A stretch of DNA of 64,000 nt from positions 62,001 through 126,000 of the forward strand of contig NZ_JAERJR010000005.1 of assembly GCF_018257515.1 (NCBI RefSeq). The letters are read 5' to 3'. Shown here piece by piece: positions 19,786 to 30,010 of this stretch; within the stretch, counting starts at the first letter, position 1; every line of letters starts with the position of its first letter. The stretch comes from Tatumella sp. JGM118. GTDB lineage: Bacteria; Pseudomonadota; Gammaproteobacteria; Enterobacterales; Enterobacteriaceae. Position numbers and translations under genes: made by a program. The notes below the pieces were generated by a model. It saw nothing but the letters and a program-made list of their open reading frames with translations. It made no database searches and was not told the origin of the DNA.

Positions 19786-20895
19786 TTAGCCTGCTAACTG
19801 ACGCAACATTCTTCTGAGAGGCTCGGCCGCGCCCCAGAGTAACTGGTCACCCACGGTAAAGGCCGACAGATATTCCGGCCCCATATTCAGTTTACGTAAC
19901 CGCCCGACCGGCGTGGTCAGCGTCCCGGTGACCGCTGCCGGTGTCAGTTCACGCATAGACAATTCACGATCATTAGGAACCACCTTCACCCACTCATTAT
20001 GACTGGCCAGCAATGATTCGATCTCCGGCAGAGAAATATCTTTCTTCAGTTTCAGGGTGAATGCCTGGCTATGGCAACGCAGTGCACCGACACGGACACA
20101 AAGCCCGTCAACCGGGATCGTCGCGGATGTCGACAGAATTTTATTAGTCTCTGCCTGCCCCTTCCACTCTTCACGGCTTTGACCGTTGTCCAGTTGTTTA
20201 TCGATCCAGGGGATCAGGCTGCCGGCCAGAGGAACACCGAAGTTATCGCTGGGTAAGGTGCCTGAACGCGTCAGCTCAGTGACTTTACGCTCAATATCCA
20301 GAATGGCGGACGCCGGGTTTTGCAGTTCTTTGGCAACATGGCCATGCAGCATGCCCATCTGAGTGAGCAATTCACGCATATGACGGGCACCGCCGCCGGA
20401 AGCTGCCTGATAAGTCGCCACAGAGGCCCACTCAACCAGATCATGAGCGAACAGCCCGCCCAGTGACATCAGCATCAGACTGACGGTACAGTTCCCGCCG
20501 ACAAAGGTCTTGATACCGTTTTCTAATCCACGCTGGATGACATTCTGGTTCACCGGGTCGAGAATAATGATGGCATCGTCTTCCATACGTAAGGTGGACG
20601 CTGCATCAATCCAGTACCCCTGCCAGCCTGATGCCCGCAGCTTCGGATAGATATCGCTGGTATAATCGCCGCCCTGACAGGTAATAATAATATCCAGCGC
20701 ACGCAGCGCTTCAATATCACTGGCATCCTGAAGTACGCCATTCTGACGACCACCGAAAGCCGGTGCCGGTTGCCCATGCTGAGAGGTAGAAAAGAAGACC
20801 GGATTGATCGCATCAAAATCACGCTCTTCACTCATTCTGGACATCAGTACGGAACCCACCATGCCGCGCCAGCCAATAAAACCTACATTTTTCAT
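19786..20895 (-). CDS. asd: Aspartate-semialdehyde dehydrogenase
   Basis: A 369-residue enzyme (367 in E. coli) reducing aspartyl phosphate to aspartate semialdehyde with NADPH, the branch point to lysine, diaminopimelate, threonine and methionine. NADP-binding [17 protein letters not shown] is at the N terminus; the catalytic Cys is in [17 protein letters not shown] (~136) and the catalytic His in the C-terminal half ([13 protein letters not shown]). It is transcribed alone, convergent with glpD. I saw no riboswitch-sized leader structure that I could identify. Confidence 0.97.
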   Translation of the reverse strand: MKNVGFIGWRGMVGSVLMSRMSEERDFDAINPVFFSTSQHGQPAPAFGGRQNGVLQDASDIEALRALDIIITCQGGDYTSDIYPKLRASGWQGYWIDAASTLRMEDDAIIILDPVNQNVIQRGLENGIKTFVGGNCTVSLMLMSLGGLFAHDLVEWASVATYQAASGGGARHMRELLTQMGMLHGHVAKELQNPASAILDIERKVTELTRSGTLPSDNFGVPLAGSLIPWIDKQLDNGQSREEWKGQAETNKILSTSATIPVDGLCVRVGALRCHSQAFTLKLKKDISLPEIESLLASHNEWVKVVPNDRELSMRELTPAAVTGTLTTPVGRLRKLNMGPEYLSAFTVGDQLLWGAAEPLRRMLRQLAG

Positions 20896-21187
20896 CTTGT
20901 GCCTGCTTATCCTGTATTCTGAGTTCTTTTACGCCGCATTGTCAGGAACCTTGACAACCGATCGTGAGATTATACGATCTGCAGAAATAATATCCGCTCC
21001 GGAACTGATCTCTGATGAAATAAATCTTTTCCATCACCTCAGCCGGCCTGCATGTAATAATCAGATTTACCTATGACCCCCAACTCTACAAAATGCACAC
21101 GCGCTGGCAAGTAAATAAATTCGATACGCCAGGCTTTTTTAATCATTGAACTAATATCAGCGCTGACCAAAGGATAAGACTGCCCTC
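20896..21187. other. Divergent region between asd and yhgN
   Basis: A 292-bp AT-rich region with no coding frame. On the plus strand TTGACA (20951-20956) and TACGAT (20973-20978), 16 bases apart, form a plausible promoter for yhgN, and GATCGT...ACGATC is an inverted repeat inside it. The right part carries a TTTTTT run near 21136. Confidence 0.4.
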
Positions 21188-21787
21188 ATGACAGAGATGA
21201 TTTCCGTTACCGTACTCCTTTTATTGATCATGGATCCGCTGGGTAATTTACCCATTTTCATGTCAGTACTCCGACATCTCGAGCCGCGCCGGCGGCGGGT
21301 CGTGATGATCCGCGAACTGTTAATCGCTTTGGTTATCATGCTGCTGTTTTTATTTACCGGGGAAAAAATTCTGGCCTTCCTGAATCTGCGGACAGAAACC
21401 GTGTCGATTTCCGGGGGGGTTATTTTATTTCTGATCGCGATAAAAATGATTTTCCCCGGACCTGAGCAAAGTGGATCCGGTAACGGATTACCTGCGGGTG
21501 AAGAACCTTTTCTGGTCCCCCTGGCGATCCCTCTGGTCGCCGGCCCCTCATTACTGGCCACCTTGATGCTGATGTCTCATCAATACCCGGGATCTCTGGG
21601 GATGCTGGTCCTGTCTCTGCTGCTTGCCTGGGCGATTACCTCGACCATTTTATTACTTTCGGGGGTGTTCCTGAGGTTGCTGGGCGATAAAGGGGTGAAT
21701 GCGCTGGAACGGCTGATGGGGTTAATCCTGATTATGCTGGCCACACAGATGTTTCTTGATGGTGTGCGGGCCTATCTTAAGCTCTAA
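21188..21787 (+). CDS. yhgN: MarC-family inner membrane protein YhgN
   Basis: A 199-residue integral membrane protein (197 in E. coli) with about six hydrophobic segments (residues ~5-25, 42-62, 70-92, 106-130, 142-162, 172-193). The motif IMDPLGNLPIF near the N terminus and GPSLLATLML are MarC/UPF0056 signatures. The function is unknown; older claims of an antibiotic role for MarC are not supported. The start MTEMISV aligns with the E. coli MNEIISA. It lies between asd and gntU, as in E. coli. Confidence 0.93.
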   Translation: MTEMISVTVLLLLIMDPLGNLPIFMSVLRHLEPRRRRVVMIRELLIALVIMLLFLFTGEKILAFLNLRTETVSISGGVILFLIAIKMIFPGPEQSGSGNGLPAGEEPFLVPLAIPLVAGPSLLATLMLMSHQYPGSLGMLVLSLLLAWAITSTILLLSGVFLRLLGDKGVNALERLMGLILIMLATQMFLDGVRAYLKL

Positions 21788-21839
21788 ACATCGGGCGCAG
21801 CAGTCTGCCCTGCTGCGCCTTCATTCGTCACTCGCCTGA

Positions 21840-23183
21840 TCAGCTTAACAGCGTAAACGCTATCATGCCGATAATTCCCCCGGTGGTGCCCAGGATAGTT
21901 TCCATCAGCGTCCAGGTCTTCAGTGTTTCTGCTTCGGTGGCACCGGTAAAGCGACCGAACAGCCAGAATCCGGCATCATTTACATGACTGCAGATAATGG
22001 ACCCGCCCCCGATACAGATGGACAGCGCAGCCAGTTGTGCGCCGTTGTAATGTAAAGGACCGATCACCGGCATAATCAACCCCACCGCGGTCAGACAGGC
22101 CACCGTTGCCGACCCCTGAATAATCCGCACCGCGCCGGCTAGAATGAAGCAAGCCAGAGCCACCGGCATCCCAGCCCCGGCAATGGCATGACCCAACGCA
22201 GGGCCTACCCCGGAATCCACCAGTACCTGCTTAAAGACCCCTCCGGCACCGATCACCAACAGAATAATTCCCGCCGGTTGCAGCGCTTCACCACAAATCT
22301 GCATCACACGGGAGCTATCCATTCCCTGACGCCGCGCCAGTCCGTAAATAGTGATCAGACACGCCAGTAAAATTGCGATAAAGGGATGGCCAACGAATTC
22401 CAGCACGTGATAAAGACGGGAGTCTGGCTCCACAAAATGGGTTCCGATCGTTTTCAGGCCCACCAGGACCAGCGGGAAGAGGATCAGCGACAGGCTGAAA
22501 CCAAATGACGGCAACGTGTGCTGATCTGCCGGTGCCGGGGCACTCTCTTCCGGCAAGCTAAAATGCACATAACGGGCAATAATGCTGCCAAACAAGGGGC
22601 CTGCAATCAGCATCCCCGGGATCGCCGCACAGAGACCCAGCAGGATCATCCAGCCAAAATCGGCATGCATCTGCGCTGCCAGTAACATCGGGGCTGGCCC
22701 TGGCAGTACAAACGCTGCGGCTGCGGCAACACCTGCAAACAACGGTATCACCAGTCTGACCAGGTTTCCGCCGGTACGCCTGCCCACCGCAAAGGCAATA
22801 CTTATCAGCAGGACGACGGCCACTTCAAAGAACAATGGCAGTGCGCAAATAAACCCGGCAATGCCCATCGCATAGTGTGCACGCTGTTCACCGAAGGTTT
22901 TCAGCATACGCATCGCTATCTGATCGACAGCACCGGTTTCATGCAGTATTTTGCCAAACATGGCCCCCAGCGCCACGACAATAGCCAGAAAGCCTAACGT
23001 GCCGCCCATTCCCTGCTGCATAGTTTCAGTAATTTTTTCCAGCGGCATCCCCGACAGGATCCCGGCGCCGACCGAGACCAGCATCAGGGCAACAAACGCA
23101 TGTAAACGTGCTTTCATCACCAGCAGCAACAACAGAAGAACTGACCCCACCGCCGTAAGAACAAGTGTTGCGGTACTCATCAT
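21840..23183 (-). CDS. gntU: Low-affinity gluconate permease GntU
   Basis: A 447-residue gluconate/H+ symporter of the GntP family (446 in E. coli). It has about 12-14 hydrophobic segments and the conserved GKILHETGAVDQIA, GPAPMLLAAQMHADFGWM and HVNDAGFWLFG blocks. It imports gluconate, which GntK then phosphorylates. The starts at 23183 and 23180 (tandem ATG) both have AAGGA upstream. It lies 9 bp after gntK, so the two form an operon, controlled by the GntR operator upstream of gntK. Confidence 0.96.
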   Translation of the reverse strand: MMSTATLVLTAVGSVLLLLLLVMKARLHAFVALMLVSVGAGILSGMPLEKITETMQQGMGGTLGFLAIVVALGAMFGKILHETGAVDQIAMRMLKTFGEQRAHYAMGIAGFICALPLFFEVAVVLLISIAFAVGRRTGGNLVRLVIPLFAGVAAAAAFVLPGPAPMLLAAQMHADFGWMILLGLCAAIPGMLIAGPLFGSIIARYVHFSLPEESAPAPADQHTLPSFGFSLSLILFPLVLVGLKTIGTHFVEPDSRLYHVLEFVGHPFIAILLACLITIYGLARRQGMDSSRVMQICGEALQPAGIILLVIGAGGVFKQVLVDSGVGPALGHAIAGAGMPVALACFILAGAVRIIQGSATVACLTAVGLIMPVIGPLHYNGAQLAALSICIGGGSIICSHVNDAGFWLFGRFTGATEAETLKTWTLMETILGTTGGIIGMIAFTLLS

Positions 23184-23192
23184 TACCAGTCC

Positions 23193-23723
23193 TTAGTTAA
23201 TGGCGTCTTTAATCGCTCCGACGGTCGCCGAAACCACCTCATCAATGGACTGCCGGATATCCACCGCCACAACATCGGTCTCTTCCGCACCAGGCTCTTC
23301 CAGCGTCGAGAACTGGGTCACCAGCATAGAGGGTTTAAAGAAATGTCCCTTACGGGCTTTGAGGCGGGATTCAATGGTATCGAAGTCCCCTTTCAGGTAA
23401 ATGAATTTCAGATTGCTGTTACCTTTACGAAGGATATCCCGGTAACTTTTTTTCAGGGAGGAGCATACTATTAACGATACAGCCTGAGTCCGTTGCATGG
23501 CAAAAGCTGCATCATTAATGGCCTGCAACCAGGGCTGACGGTCCTTGTCATCTAACGGGTGACCATCAGCCATTTTCAGTATATTGGCACGGGGATGCAG
23601 AAAATCACCATCCAGAAAGGCGGTCTGCAACTCTTGTGCAACCCTGTTGGCAACAACCGATTTCCCGCTACCTGAGACGCCCATCAGAATAAAGACATAA
23701 TGTTTTGAAGAGGGTGTAGACAT
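23193..23723 (-). CDS. gntK: Gluconokinase GntK
   Basis: A 176-residue kinase (175 in E. coli) making 6-phosphogluconate for the Entner-Doudoroff and pentose phosphate pathways. Walker A is GVSGSGKS at residues ~15-22. The LDGDFLHPRANILKMADGHPLDD segment contacts gluconate and is a family signature. It is first in gntKU, and its upstream region contains the GntR operator. Confidence 0.96.
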   Translation of the reverse strand: MSTPSSKHYVFILMGVSGSGKSVVANRVAQELQTAFLDGDFLHPRANILKMADGHPLDDKDRQPWLQAINDAAFAMQRTQAVSLIVCSSLKKSYRDILRKGNSNLKFIYLKGDFDTIESRLKARKGHFFKPSMLVTQFSTLEEPGAEETDVVAVDIRQSIDEVVSATVGAIKDAIN

Positions 23724-23738
23724 TGTTCGCTCCGATTA

Positions 23739-23755
23739 ATGTTACCGATAACAAT
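23739..23755. promoter_or_regulatory. GntR operator before gntKU
   Basis: ATGTTACCGATAACAAT contains the palindrome TGTTA-CCGA-TAACA and matches the known E. coli GntR site ATGTTA-N4-TAACAT at all but the outermost bases. It lies 16-32 bp upstream of the gntK start, where a repressor would block transcription. Confidence 0.88.
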
Positions 23756-23844
23756 TAATCAAAACATTGTCATGAGTCGTTCATTTTCTGGCAACAGATT
23801 AAGTGTTAAAAACATCAAACTGTGAACTGAATCATAAAAACAGG

Positions 23845-24840
23845 TTAAATACTGCGCCCGGTCTCAATCTTAAAGCCAAGATCACGGACAGGCTCAGTGA
23901 TCTCCTCTCCCCTGAGTCGTCGCAATATCATAGCTGAAGCTTCCTCTCCGATTTGCTTACGCGGAGTGACGACGGTGGCCAGTACCGGCGAGACCACGCG
24001 GGTAATGTCATGCCCATGAAAACCAGTGATCGCAATCTGCTCTGGTACATTCAGCCCCAGTCTCTGGCATTCAAACATCGCCCCGACCGCCAGATCATCA
24101 TTGGTACAACACAGGCTATCCATCTGCGGAAATCTCTGCAGCGCTTCTTTCAGTAACATGGCCCCGGTGGTAAACGAAGAAGGTGTTGCGCTCATAACAG
24201 AAAGTGGTTCAAGGCCGGCTTCCTGCATCGCCCGCTGATATCCCTGTTGTTTCTGAAGGGTGCGCTCATCGAGCCTGGCCCCCAGATAAACCGTTGAGCG
24301 GTATCCACGGCGGATGAGCGTCTCTGCCATCTGCCGCGCGGCTTCCGTGTTATCAAAACCCACCGCCATATCCAGACAGGGCGACACAGAGTCCATAATT
24401 TCCACCACCGGAATCCCTGCCGTTTCCAGCATTCGCAAAGTGGCAGGTGTATGGGTTCTTTCTGTCAGGATCACCCCATCGACATTCCAGCCCAGCAGGG
24501 AACGCAGCTGTCGTTCTTCTTTTTCGGCCTGGTAACCAAAATGAGCCACCAGGGTCTGATAACCGGCGGCATCGTTGACGGTTTCTATCCCTTTCAGGAC
24601 ATCCGCAAAAACATGATTGGTCAGTGAGGGAAGTAATACAGCAATCGCTTTGCTGGTCGCATTCGACAGTATCTCCGGGACCCGGTTAGGGATATACCCT
24701 AACTCATCCAGCACAACAGCAATGCGCTGGCCTAATGCTTCAGAGACTTGTTCCGGATTACGTAAAAAGCGGCTGACCGTCATTTTAGTGACGCCCAGTC
24801 TGTCTGCAACATCCTGAAGTACCGGCCTTTTTTTCTTCAT
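23845..24840 (-). CDS. gntR: Gluconate repressor GntR (LacI family)
   Basis: A LacI-family repressor of 331 residues from the ATG at 24840 (the same length as E. coli GntR). The helix-turn-helix is VLQDVADRLGVTKMTVSRFL at the N terminus with the hinge after it, and the ligand domain follows. It represses gntKU and, by family knowledge, Entner-Doudoroff genes; gluconate induces. I prefer MKKKRP because it matches E. coli; an ATG two codons upstream at 24846 is equally well spaced from GAG. Confidence 0.94.
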   Translation of the reverse strand: MKKKRPVLQDVADRLGVTKMTVSRFLRNPEQVSEALGQRIAVVLDELGYIPNRVPEILSNATSKAIAVLLPSLTNHVFADVLKGIETVNDAAGYQTLVAHFGYQAEKEERQLRSLLGWNVDGVILTERTHTPATLRMLETAGIPVVEIMDSVSPCLDMAVGFDNTEAARQMAETLIRRGYRSTVYLGARLDERTLQKQQGYQRAMQEAGLEPLSVMSATPSSFTTGAMLLKEALQRFPQMDSLCCTNDDLAVGAMFECQRLGLNVPEQIAITGFHGHDITRVVSPVLATVVTPRKQIGEEASAMILRRLRGEEITEPVRDLGFKIETGRSI

Positions 24841-24953
24841 GGTCATAGGAACTCATTCCCGTCTGGAGTAGGCTGAGTTTACCATTAAACACCGGTACAA
24901 AAATGCCCCGTAAGCGATCCAGCTCACAGGGCATAACTTTTTATCGGGATTTA

Positions 24954-25649
24954 TCAGACCGGCGGCAAATCGAAGATAAGGACTTCAGTATCCTCTTCCG
25001 CCTGCAGTGTCAGCGCAGACTCTTCTGTCAGCGCAAGTGCGTCACTGGCTTTCAGCGACTGGTCATTGATGGCAAGTTTACCTTTCACCACCTGAACCCA
25101 GTAATTCCGCCCGCTCTCCAGGGAAATATGCTGTGTCTCCCCAGCCGGGACGACCTGGCGGGATAAGGTCATATCCTGCCAGACTTTTAATGAGTCTTCC
25201 CGGCCATCCGGGGTTAATACCCATTGCCGGCCCCGAGGATCGTCAAAACGTTTCTGCTCGTAACGCGGCTCAACACCGGCACGCTGAGGCATAATCCAGA
25301 TCTGATAAAGATGTAACGGCTCCGTCGCGCTCGGATTATATTCCGAATGACGGACCCCCGTACCTGCACTCATGATCTGGAACTCTCCTGCCGGGATCTG
25401 CTCCTTATTGCCCATGCTGTCCTGGTGTTCTACCGTTCCGGAAAGAACATAGGTCAGGATTTCCATATCTTTATGGGGATGTGTCCCGAATCCCTGACCG
25501 GGGGCAATAATGTCTTCATTAATGACCCGTAAGGCCGAAAATCCCATAAAATCAGGGTCATAATAGTTGGCGAAAGAAAAGGTATGCCAGCTCTTCAGCC
25601 AGCCATGGTGTGCGTGACCACGATCTTCTGCTTTACGTAAATAAATCAT
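24954..25649 (-). CDS. yhhW: Pirin-family protein, quercetin dioxygenase-like (YhhW)
   Basis: A 231-residue bicupin, the same length as E. coli YhhW. The metal-binding residues are His in GTHPHKDMEILTY (~57 and ~59) and His/Glu in GVRHSEYNP (~101, ~103). E. coli YhhW has quercetin 2,3-dioxygenase activity; the natural substrate is not established. It is monocistronic with a start (MIYLRKAEDRGHAHHGW) identical in pattern to the E. coli protein. E. coli yhhX is next to it, and it is not found here. Confidence 0.95.
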   Translation of the reverse strand: MIYLRKAEDRGHAHHGWLKSWHTFSFANYYDPDFMGFSALRVINEDIIAPGQGFGTHPHKDMEILTYVLSGTVEHQDSMGNKEQIPAGEFQIMSAGTGVRHSEYNPSATEPLHLYQIWIMPQRAGVEPRYEQKRFDDPRGRQWVLTPDGREDSLKVWQDMTLSRQVVPAGETQHISLESGRNYWVQVVKGKLAINDQSLKASDALALTEESALTLQAEEDTEVLIFDLPPV

Positions 25650-25770
25650 CTCAGACTCCTTAATTTTTTATAGTCTGACGCCGATCACGCAGAAAAAATA
25701 GCTGAAAAAGTTCACGCCTCTGTTCAAAAAAAGTGAATGATATTCCGCGACGGAGGGACGGGATGGCGGT

Positions 25771-25871
25771 AAAAAAAAAGCCAGCCCCGAAGGCTGGCAA
25801 ATTAATACCGGAAGCAATGTGAGCAATGTCGTCTCTCCACCGGAAGTCCGTTAAGGATGACCGGTGAAGAT
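25771..25871 (-). ncRNA. ryhB: Small RNA RyhB
   Basis: On the minus strand the core ACATTGCTCACATTGCT (about 25813-25829) is identical to the seed of E. coli RyhB, followed by TTCCGGTATTA (E. coli TTCCAGTATTA) and a terminator GCCAGCC-loop-GGCTGGC with nine T (25771-25797). RyhB is an Hfq-dependent RNA that represses iron-using protein mRNAs when iron is low. The 5' part forms CACCGG...CCGGTG, as the E. coli 5' stem does in position only. The 5' end near 25871 is estimated from the -10 element at 25878-25883. Position next to yhhW and before yhhA agrees with the E. coli neighbourhood. Confidence 0.92.
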
Positions 25872-25873
25872 GT

Positions 25874-25907
25874 GGTAATAATAATCATTATCATTACTAT
25901 TTGTAAA
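25874..25907 (-). promoter_or_regulatory. ryhB promoter with Fur box
   Basis: On the minus strand TTTACA (25902-25907) and TATTAT (25878-25883) are separated by 18 bases. The 19-bp stretch at 25874-25892 matches the Fur consensus at 17 of 19 positions by my count (GGTAATAAT then AATCATTATC-type right half), overlapping the -10 element. That fits Fur-Fe repression of ryhB. Confidence 0.88.
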
Positions 25908-26072
25908 GCAGGATCTCTGCTTTTTATCTCTATGTCTCATCAGACTATGCTGAAAAACACCGACGGCCTAACGGAATCCGCCGCTCCCACGCACTCCCGC
26001 GCTGCCGGTTCGTTGCCCGATAGCACAAGCAGACCTATACTTTTCCGATGTGCTATCCGAAGGGAGAACATC

Positions 26073-26339
26073 ATGCTCAAACCTCTGCTATTAATCACGA
26101 TCTTCGCTCTGCCGCTGAGTAGTTTCGCTGATATCAGCAGTAACCCGTTAAACCCTACTCAACCCGGGGCCGTATATAATCCGTCACAGAAAAGGATGCA
26201 GGACCAGATGGAAATGCAGCAAAAAACGGAACAGTTGAAACTGCAGAACGAACAGCAGCAACAATCACAAAAAATTCAGCAAACTATCAGCCAGCAGCAG
26301 GCACAGGCGAGACAGCGACTCAGCAGTACCCAACCCTGA
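26073..26339 (+). CDS. yhhA: DUF2756 periplasmic protein YhhA
   Basis: An 88-residue secreted protein. Residues 1-19 are a signal peptide (LKPLLLITIFALPLSSFA). The mature region is a Gln-rich, helical, probably coiled-coil stretch (QKRMQDQMEMQQKTEQLKLQ and following). Signal peptide and Gln-rich helix match E. coli YhhA (146 aa) but the protein is shorter. Function unknown. The ATG at 26073 has AGGGAG at 26060; a longer reading starting near 25857 would cover the ryhB promoter and is rejected. In E. coli ggt precedes yhhA and it is not seen here. Confidence 0.82.
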   Translation: MLKPLLLITIFALPLSSFADISSNPLNPTQPGAVYNPSQKRMQDQMEMQQKTEQLKLQNEQQQQSQKIQQTISQQQAQARQRLSSTQP

Positions 26340-26370
26340 GGTCGCGGAGAGCCGCCCGCCCGCTGGCGTT

Positions 26371-27117
26371 TTATGCGCTGAAACCGGGGCCAATAACATC
26401 AATACAATCGGTACAGATCATATCGACACCCCACCGCAGAAGCTCCCGGGCTCGCTGCGGGTCATTCACCGTGTACACCAGAATACGTAACCCGGCGGCT
26501 TTAATCTGTCGGGTGCGCACTTCATCCAGTAACCGGTGATTGAGGTGGAGGGCGACACAACCCAGCTCATCCGTCTGAGCCTGCCAGTCGTCCTGCCACT
26601 CATCCAGTAACAACCCCCGGGGCAGTTCCGGTACGGCATCCCGGGCAGCCGCCAGGGCCTGAGGTGAAAATGACGACAGTAAGGGAGCGACCTGCCCCTG
26701 CCAGAGTGTTCTGGCTGCCAGAGCAACGTCACGACCGGTCAGCTCGTCCTGCCCGGTGGTGGGTTTTATTTCAATATTAGCCTTCATCCCATACTGCCGG
26801 CAGCGTTCAGCGACCTGTGCCAGCAGCGCCGGGGGTTCATTTCTGAAGCTATCGCTGAACCAGCGCCCCGCATCCAGCGTCGATAATGCTGCCCAGTCCT
26901 GTTGTCCGGCAATCCCCTGACCACTGGTTGTCCGTTCCAGGGTGTCATCGTGCAGCAAAAAGACCTGATGATCTTTTGAGAGTTTTGCATCAAATTCGAT
27001 CATGGTATGCCCGTAACGGTGCCCGACATCGATAGCCGCCAGGGTATTTTCCGGTGCCAGTTTTCCGCCACCGCGATGAGCCACAATGTGCGGGTAAGGC
27101 CAGGGCTGAGTTTTCAT
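26371..27117 (-). CDS. ugpQ: Glycerophosphodiester phosphodiesterase UgpQ
   Basis: A 248-residue cytoplasmic GDPD enzyme (247 in E. coli). It hydrolyses glycerophosphodiesters to glycerol-3-phosphate and an alcohol, acting on substrates brought in by Ugp. [15 protein letters not shown] near the N terminus carries the general acid His and the catalytic Arg-Glu; [16 protein letters not shown] supplies the other metal/acid residues (including His of LLHDD). It overlaps the ugpC stop by 4 bases, so it is the last gene of ugpBAECQ. Confidence 0.96.
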   Translation of the reverse strand: MKTQPWPYPHIVAHRGGGKLAPENTLAAIDVGHRYGHTMIEFDAKLSKDHQVFLLHDDTLERTTSGQGIAGQQDWAALSTLDAGRWFSDSFRNEPPALLAQVAERCRQYGMKANIEIKPTTGQDELTGRDVALAARTLWQGQVAPLLSSFSPQALAAARDAVPELPRGLLLDEWQDDWQAQTDELGCVALHLNHRLLDEVRTRQIKAAGLRILVYTVNDPQRARELLRWGVDMICTDCIDVIGPGFSA

Positions 27118-28187
27118 TCCAGACGGTGTCCTGTAGTGGTGTCAAAATAGTGCCGGGCGGTCAGCGGAACCTCCAGCCATAGCAATGACCCGGGCTGCGG
27201 ACGTTGCTCATGAGGTAAACGGACCACCAGGCGATGTTCCCCGATTTTACCATGGACTAAGTTATCAGCCCCGAGGATTTCCAGCGTTTCAACCTGCATC
27301 GGCACTCCGCCTTCTTCCCGGGAACGGAGTTTAATATGTTCCGGGCGGACCCCTAAGGTTATCTGCCGGTTGGCCAGACCGGGCTGCTGCTGGCTGAGGG
27401 GAAGATGGCACTGCGGGTCGAGGATAATGTCCCGGCCATCAGCACTGATTTTCCCTGGCAGCAGGTTCATGGCCGGTGAACCGATAAAGGCCGCAACAAA
27501 GGTCGTTGCCGGTTTTTCATAGACTTCGACCGGCGTTCCGACCTGCTCAACAATGCCTTTATTCATCACCATGACACGCTGGGCCAGTGTCATGGCTTCT
27601 ACCTGGTCATGGGTCACATAAAGACTGGTTGTTCTCAGCCGTTGATGGAGTTGCTGCAACTCCAGCCGCATTTGTACCCGTAAGCGGGCATCCAGGTTAG
27701 AAAGAGGTTCATCAAACAGGAACACCGATGGCTCGCGCACAATGGCCCGTCCCATCGCAACCCGCTGACGCTGCCCTCCCGATAATTCACGGGGATGGCG
27801 GGTCAGTAAGGTATCCAGTTCCAGGCTACGGGCTGCCTGCAGAACCTTCTGGCGGATCTGTTCTTTAGCCATCCCCCGGATACGGAGTCCGTACCCCATA
27901 TTCTGCTCAACCGTCATATGCGGGTATAACGCATAATTCTGAAACACCATCGCAATACCGCGATCTTTCGGCTCCAGGGTAGTGACACACTGATTATCAA
28001 TATAAATATCGCCGGAGCTGACCGTTTCGAGGCCAGCCACCATTCTCAGTAAGGTCGACTTCCCGCAGCCGGAAGGGCCGACCATCACCATAAATTCGCC
28101 TTCTTCAATCGTAATATTCAGCGGCTGAATGATCCGGTTTTTGCCATCATACGATTTTGTTACTGCCTGAAAATGTACACTTGCCAT
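27114..28187 (-). CDS. ugpC: sn-Glycerol-3-phosphate ABC transporter ATPase UgpC
   Basis: A 357-residue ABC ATPase of the MalK/CUT1 type (356 in E. coli). Walker [12 protein letters not shown] is at residues ~37-47, the signature [15 protein letters not shown] at ~135-149, Walker B VFLFDEP right after. A C-terminal MalK-type regulatory domain ([12 protein letters not shown]) follows. Two copies power import through UgpA/UgpE. Gap of 3 bases to ugpE and 4-base overlap with ugpQ show tight translational coupling. Confidence 0.97.
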   Translation of the reverse strand: MASVHFQAVTKSYDGKNRIIQPLNITIEEGEFMVMVGPSGCGKSTLLRMVAGLETVSSGDIYIDNQCVTTLEPKDRGIAMVFQNYALYPHMTVEQNMGYGLRIRGMAKEQIRQKVLQAARSLELDTLLTRHPRELSGGQRQRVAMGRAIVREPSVFLFDEPLSNLDARLRVQMRLELQQLHQRLRTTSLYVTHDQVEAMTLAQRVMVMNKGIVEQVGTPVEVYEKPATTFVAAFIGSPAMNLLPGKISADGRDIILDPQCHLPLSQQQPGLANRQITLGVRPEHIKLRSREEGGVPMQVETLEILGADNLVHGKIGEHRLVVRLPHEQRPQPGSLLWLEVPLTARHYFDTTTGHRLE

Positions 28188-28190
28188 AAC

Positions 28191-29036
28191 TTATTTCTCA
28201 CTTTCTACCAGGCCTTTCACAAAGGCACGCTGCATAATAATCACGACGAGCAACGGCGGAATAAGGGTCAGCAGCATCGCTGCCATCACCAGGTTCCACT
28301 GTGTCACGCCATCCCCCAGCGAAATCATTCCGCGTATACCTGCAACAGCGGTGCTCATCCGTGAATCACTGGTAATGAGCAAGGGCCAGAGATACTGGTT
28401 CCAGCCATAGATAAAGGTAATCACGAACAGGGCTGCCAGATTGGTTTTGGATAATGGCAATACAATGTCAAAAAAGAAGCGCATCGGGCTGGCGCCATCA
28501 ATGCGGGCAGCCTCAATCAGCTCATTCGGTAAGGACAGAAAGAACTGCCGGAACAAAAACGTGGCCGTGGCCGATGCCATCATCGGCAATATCAACCCGT
28601 TATAGCTGTTGAGCATATGCAGCTGTGACACCACTTCCACGGTCGGGAAGATGCGTACTTCGACAGGTAACATCAGCGTGATAAAGATCATCCAGAAAAA
28701 GAACTGACGCAGCGGAAAACGAAACCAGACCAGCGCAAACGCAGAGATGATCGAAATGGAAATTTTACCGACCGTGATACCTAACGCCATAATCATACTG
28801 TTGAGTAACATATGGCCAATAGGCGGGCTGCCGGGACTGACGCCCTGCGTCCAGATGGTGTGAATGTTTTGCCAGAGATGGCTGCCGGGCAGCAACGATA
28901 TCGGGGATTGGAAGACCTCATGGTTATCCAGGCTGGCAGCAACCACCGCGATATAAACAGGGAACAGAATGGTCAGAATACCCAGCCATAACATGATGTG
29001 ACTGAAGATATCGAGACCACGACGATTTTCTATCAT
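28191..29036 (-). CDS. ugpE: sn-Glycerol-3-phosphate transport permease UgpE
   Basis: A 281-residue inner-membrane permease, the same length as in E. coli, with six hydrophobic segments. The EAA loop that docks with UgpC is [22 protein letters not shown] at residues ~177-198. It forms the translocation channel with UgpA. Its ATG overlaps the ugpA stop by 4 bases. Confidence 0.96.
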   Translation of the reverse strand: MIENRRGLDIFSHIMLWLGILTILFPVYIAVVAASLDNHEVFQSPISLLPGSHLWQNIHTIWTQGVSPGSPPIGHMLLNSMIMALGITVGKISISIISAFALVWFRFPLRQFFFWMIFITLMLPVEVRIFPTVEVVSQLHMLNSYNGLILPMMASATATFLFRQFFLSLPNELIEAARIDGASPMRFFFDIVLPLSKTNLAALFVITFIYGWNQYLWPLLITSDSRMSTAVAGIRGMISLGDGVTQWNLVMAAMLLTLIPPLLVVIIMQRAFVKGLVESEK

Positions 29037-29920
29037 TGGTAGCGCACCTTACGTTCGATATACCGGAACTGAACGACCGTCAGCAGAATGACAATCACCA
29101 TTAACACCACCGACTGAGCCGCCGAGGCACTCAGGTCCAGCCCCGTGAAACCTTCACGATAAATTTTATAAATCAGGGTCGTGGTGGACTGCACCGGACC
29201 GCCCTGGGTCGCCGCATCAATCACCGGGAAAGTATCAAAGAAGGCATAGACCAGATTGACGACCAGCAGGAAGAAACTTACCGGGGTGATCAATGGCAAA
29301 GAAAGATTGATAAACCGGCGTACCGGCCCGGCGCCGTCCAGCGCTGCGGCTTCGACTAAAGAACGGGGAATCGCCTGTAATGCTGCGAAGAAAAACAGAA
29401 AGTTATAGCTTAACTGCTGCCAGACTGATGCCAGGACAACCAGAACCATCGCCTGACCACTATTTTGTGCATGATTCCAGTTATAGCCCATCCATTGCAG
29501 TGCATGGCTTAGCACCCCCATGCCGGGGTTAAACAGGAACATCCAGAGTACGGCCGCTATCGCCGGCGAGACGGCATAGGGCAGCAGCAGTAACATCTGA
29601 TAAAACTTCTTCAGGCGCAGAACATGATCCACCAGTGCTGCAAATAGCAGTGAAATGACCAGGCCTATCCCCGTCACCAGACCGCTGAAAATGATCGTCG
29701 TACGGAAGGAGTCCAGGTAATACGGATCCCGGAACAGTTCATAAAAGTTTTCAAGCCCGACAAAGCGGGAAGAAAATCCGAAGGGATCCAGATTTTCAAG
29801 TGAATACCATAGCGCTTCACTGGCCGGCCAGATGAAGAAAATCAGCGTGACCGCCAGCTGTGGCAGCAGCAACAGGTAAGGCAGAACGCGCTGATGAAAT
29901 ACGGGGCGGGAAGATGACAT
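29033..29920 (-). CDS. ugpA: sn-Glycerol-3-phosphate transport permease UgpA
   Basis: A 295-residue inner-membrane permease, the same length as in E. coli, with six hydrophobic segments. The EAA motif is [20 protein letters not shown] at residues ~193-212, followed by LPLITP. It pairs with UgpE. A gap of 90 bases with an imperfect hairpin separates it from ugpB, a common place for the abundant binding protein mRNA to be processed. Confidence 0.96.
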   Translation of the reverse strand: MSSSRPVFHQRVLPYLLLLPQLAVTLIFFIWPASEALWYSLENLDPFGFSSRFVGLENFYELFRDPYYLDSFRTTIIFSGLVTGIGLVISLLFAALVDHVLRLKKFYQMLLLLPYAVSPAIAAVLWMFLFNPGMGVLSHALQWMGYNWNHAQNSGQAMVLVVLASVWQQLSYNFLFFFAALQAIPRSLVEAAALDGAGPVRRFINLSLPLITPVSFFLLVVNLVYAFFDTFPVIDAATQGGPVQSTTTLIYKIYREGFTGLDLSASAAQSVVLMVIVILLTVVQFRYIERKVRYQ

Positions 29921-30010
29921 AATCGAAGACCTCAGGCGGTAAGACGATAAAAGCTACCCTCCCGGGCCCGCCTGACGGTGAGGCCTGAGAGGGTATCGCT
30001 GATACCGGGG

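Noticed and set aside
20896-21187. Lysine riboswitch before asd
   Set aside because: The upstream region is short and I could not match any conserved riboswitch core; E. coli asd has none.
25857-26072. Long N-terminal extension of yhhA
   Set aside because: It covers the ryhB promoter and 5' end; the ATG at 26073 has a clear ribosome site and signal peptide.
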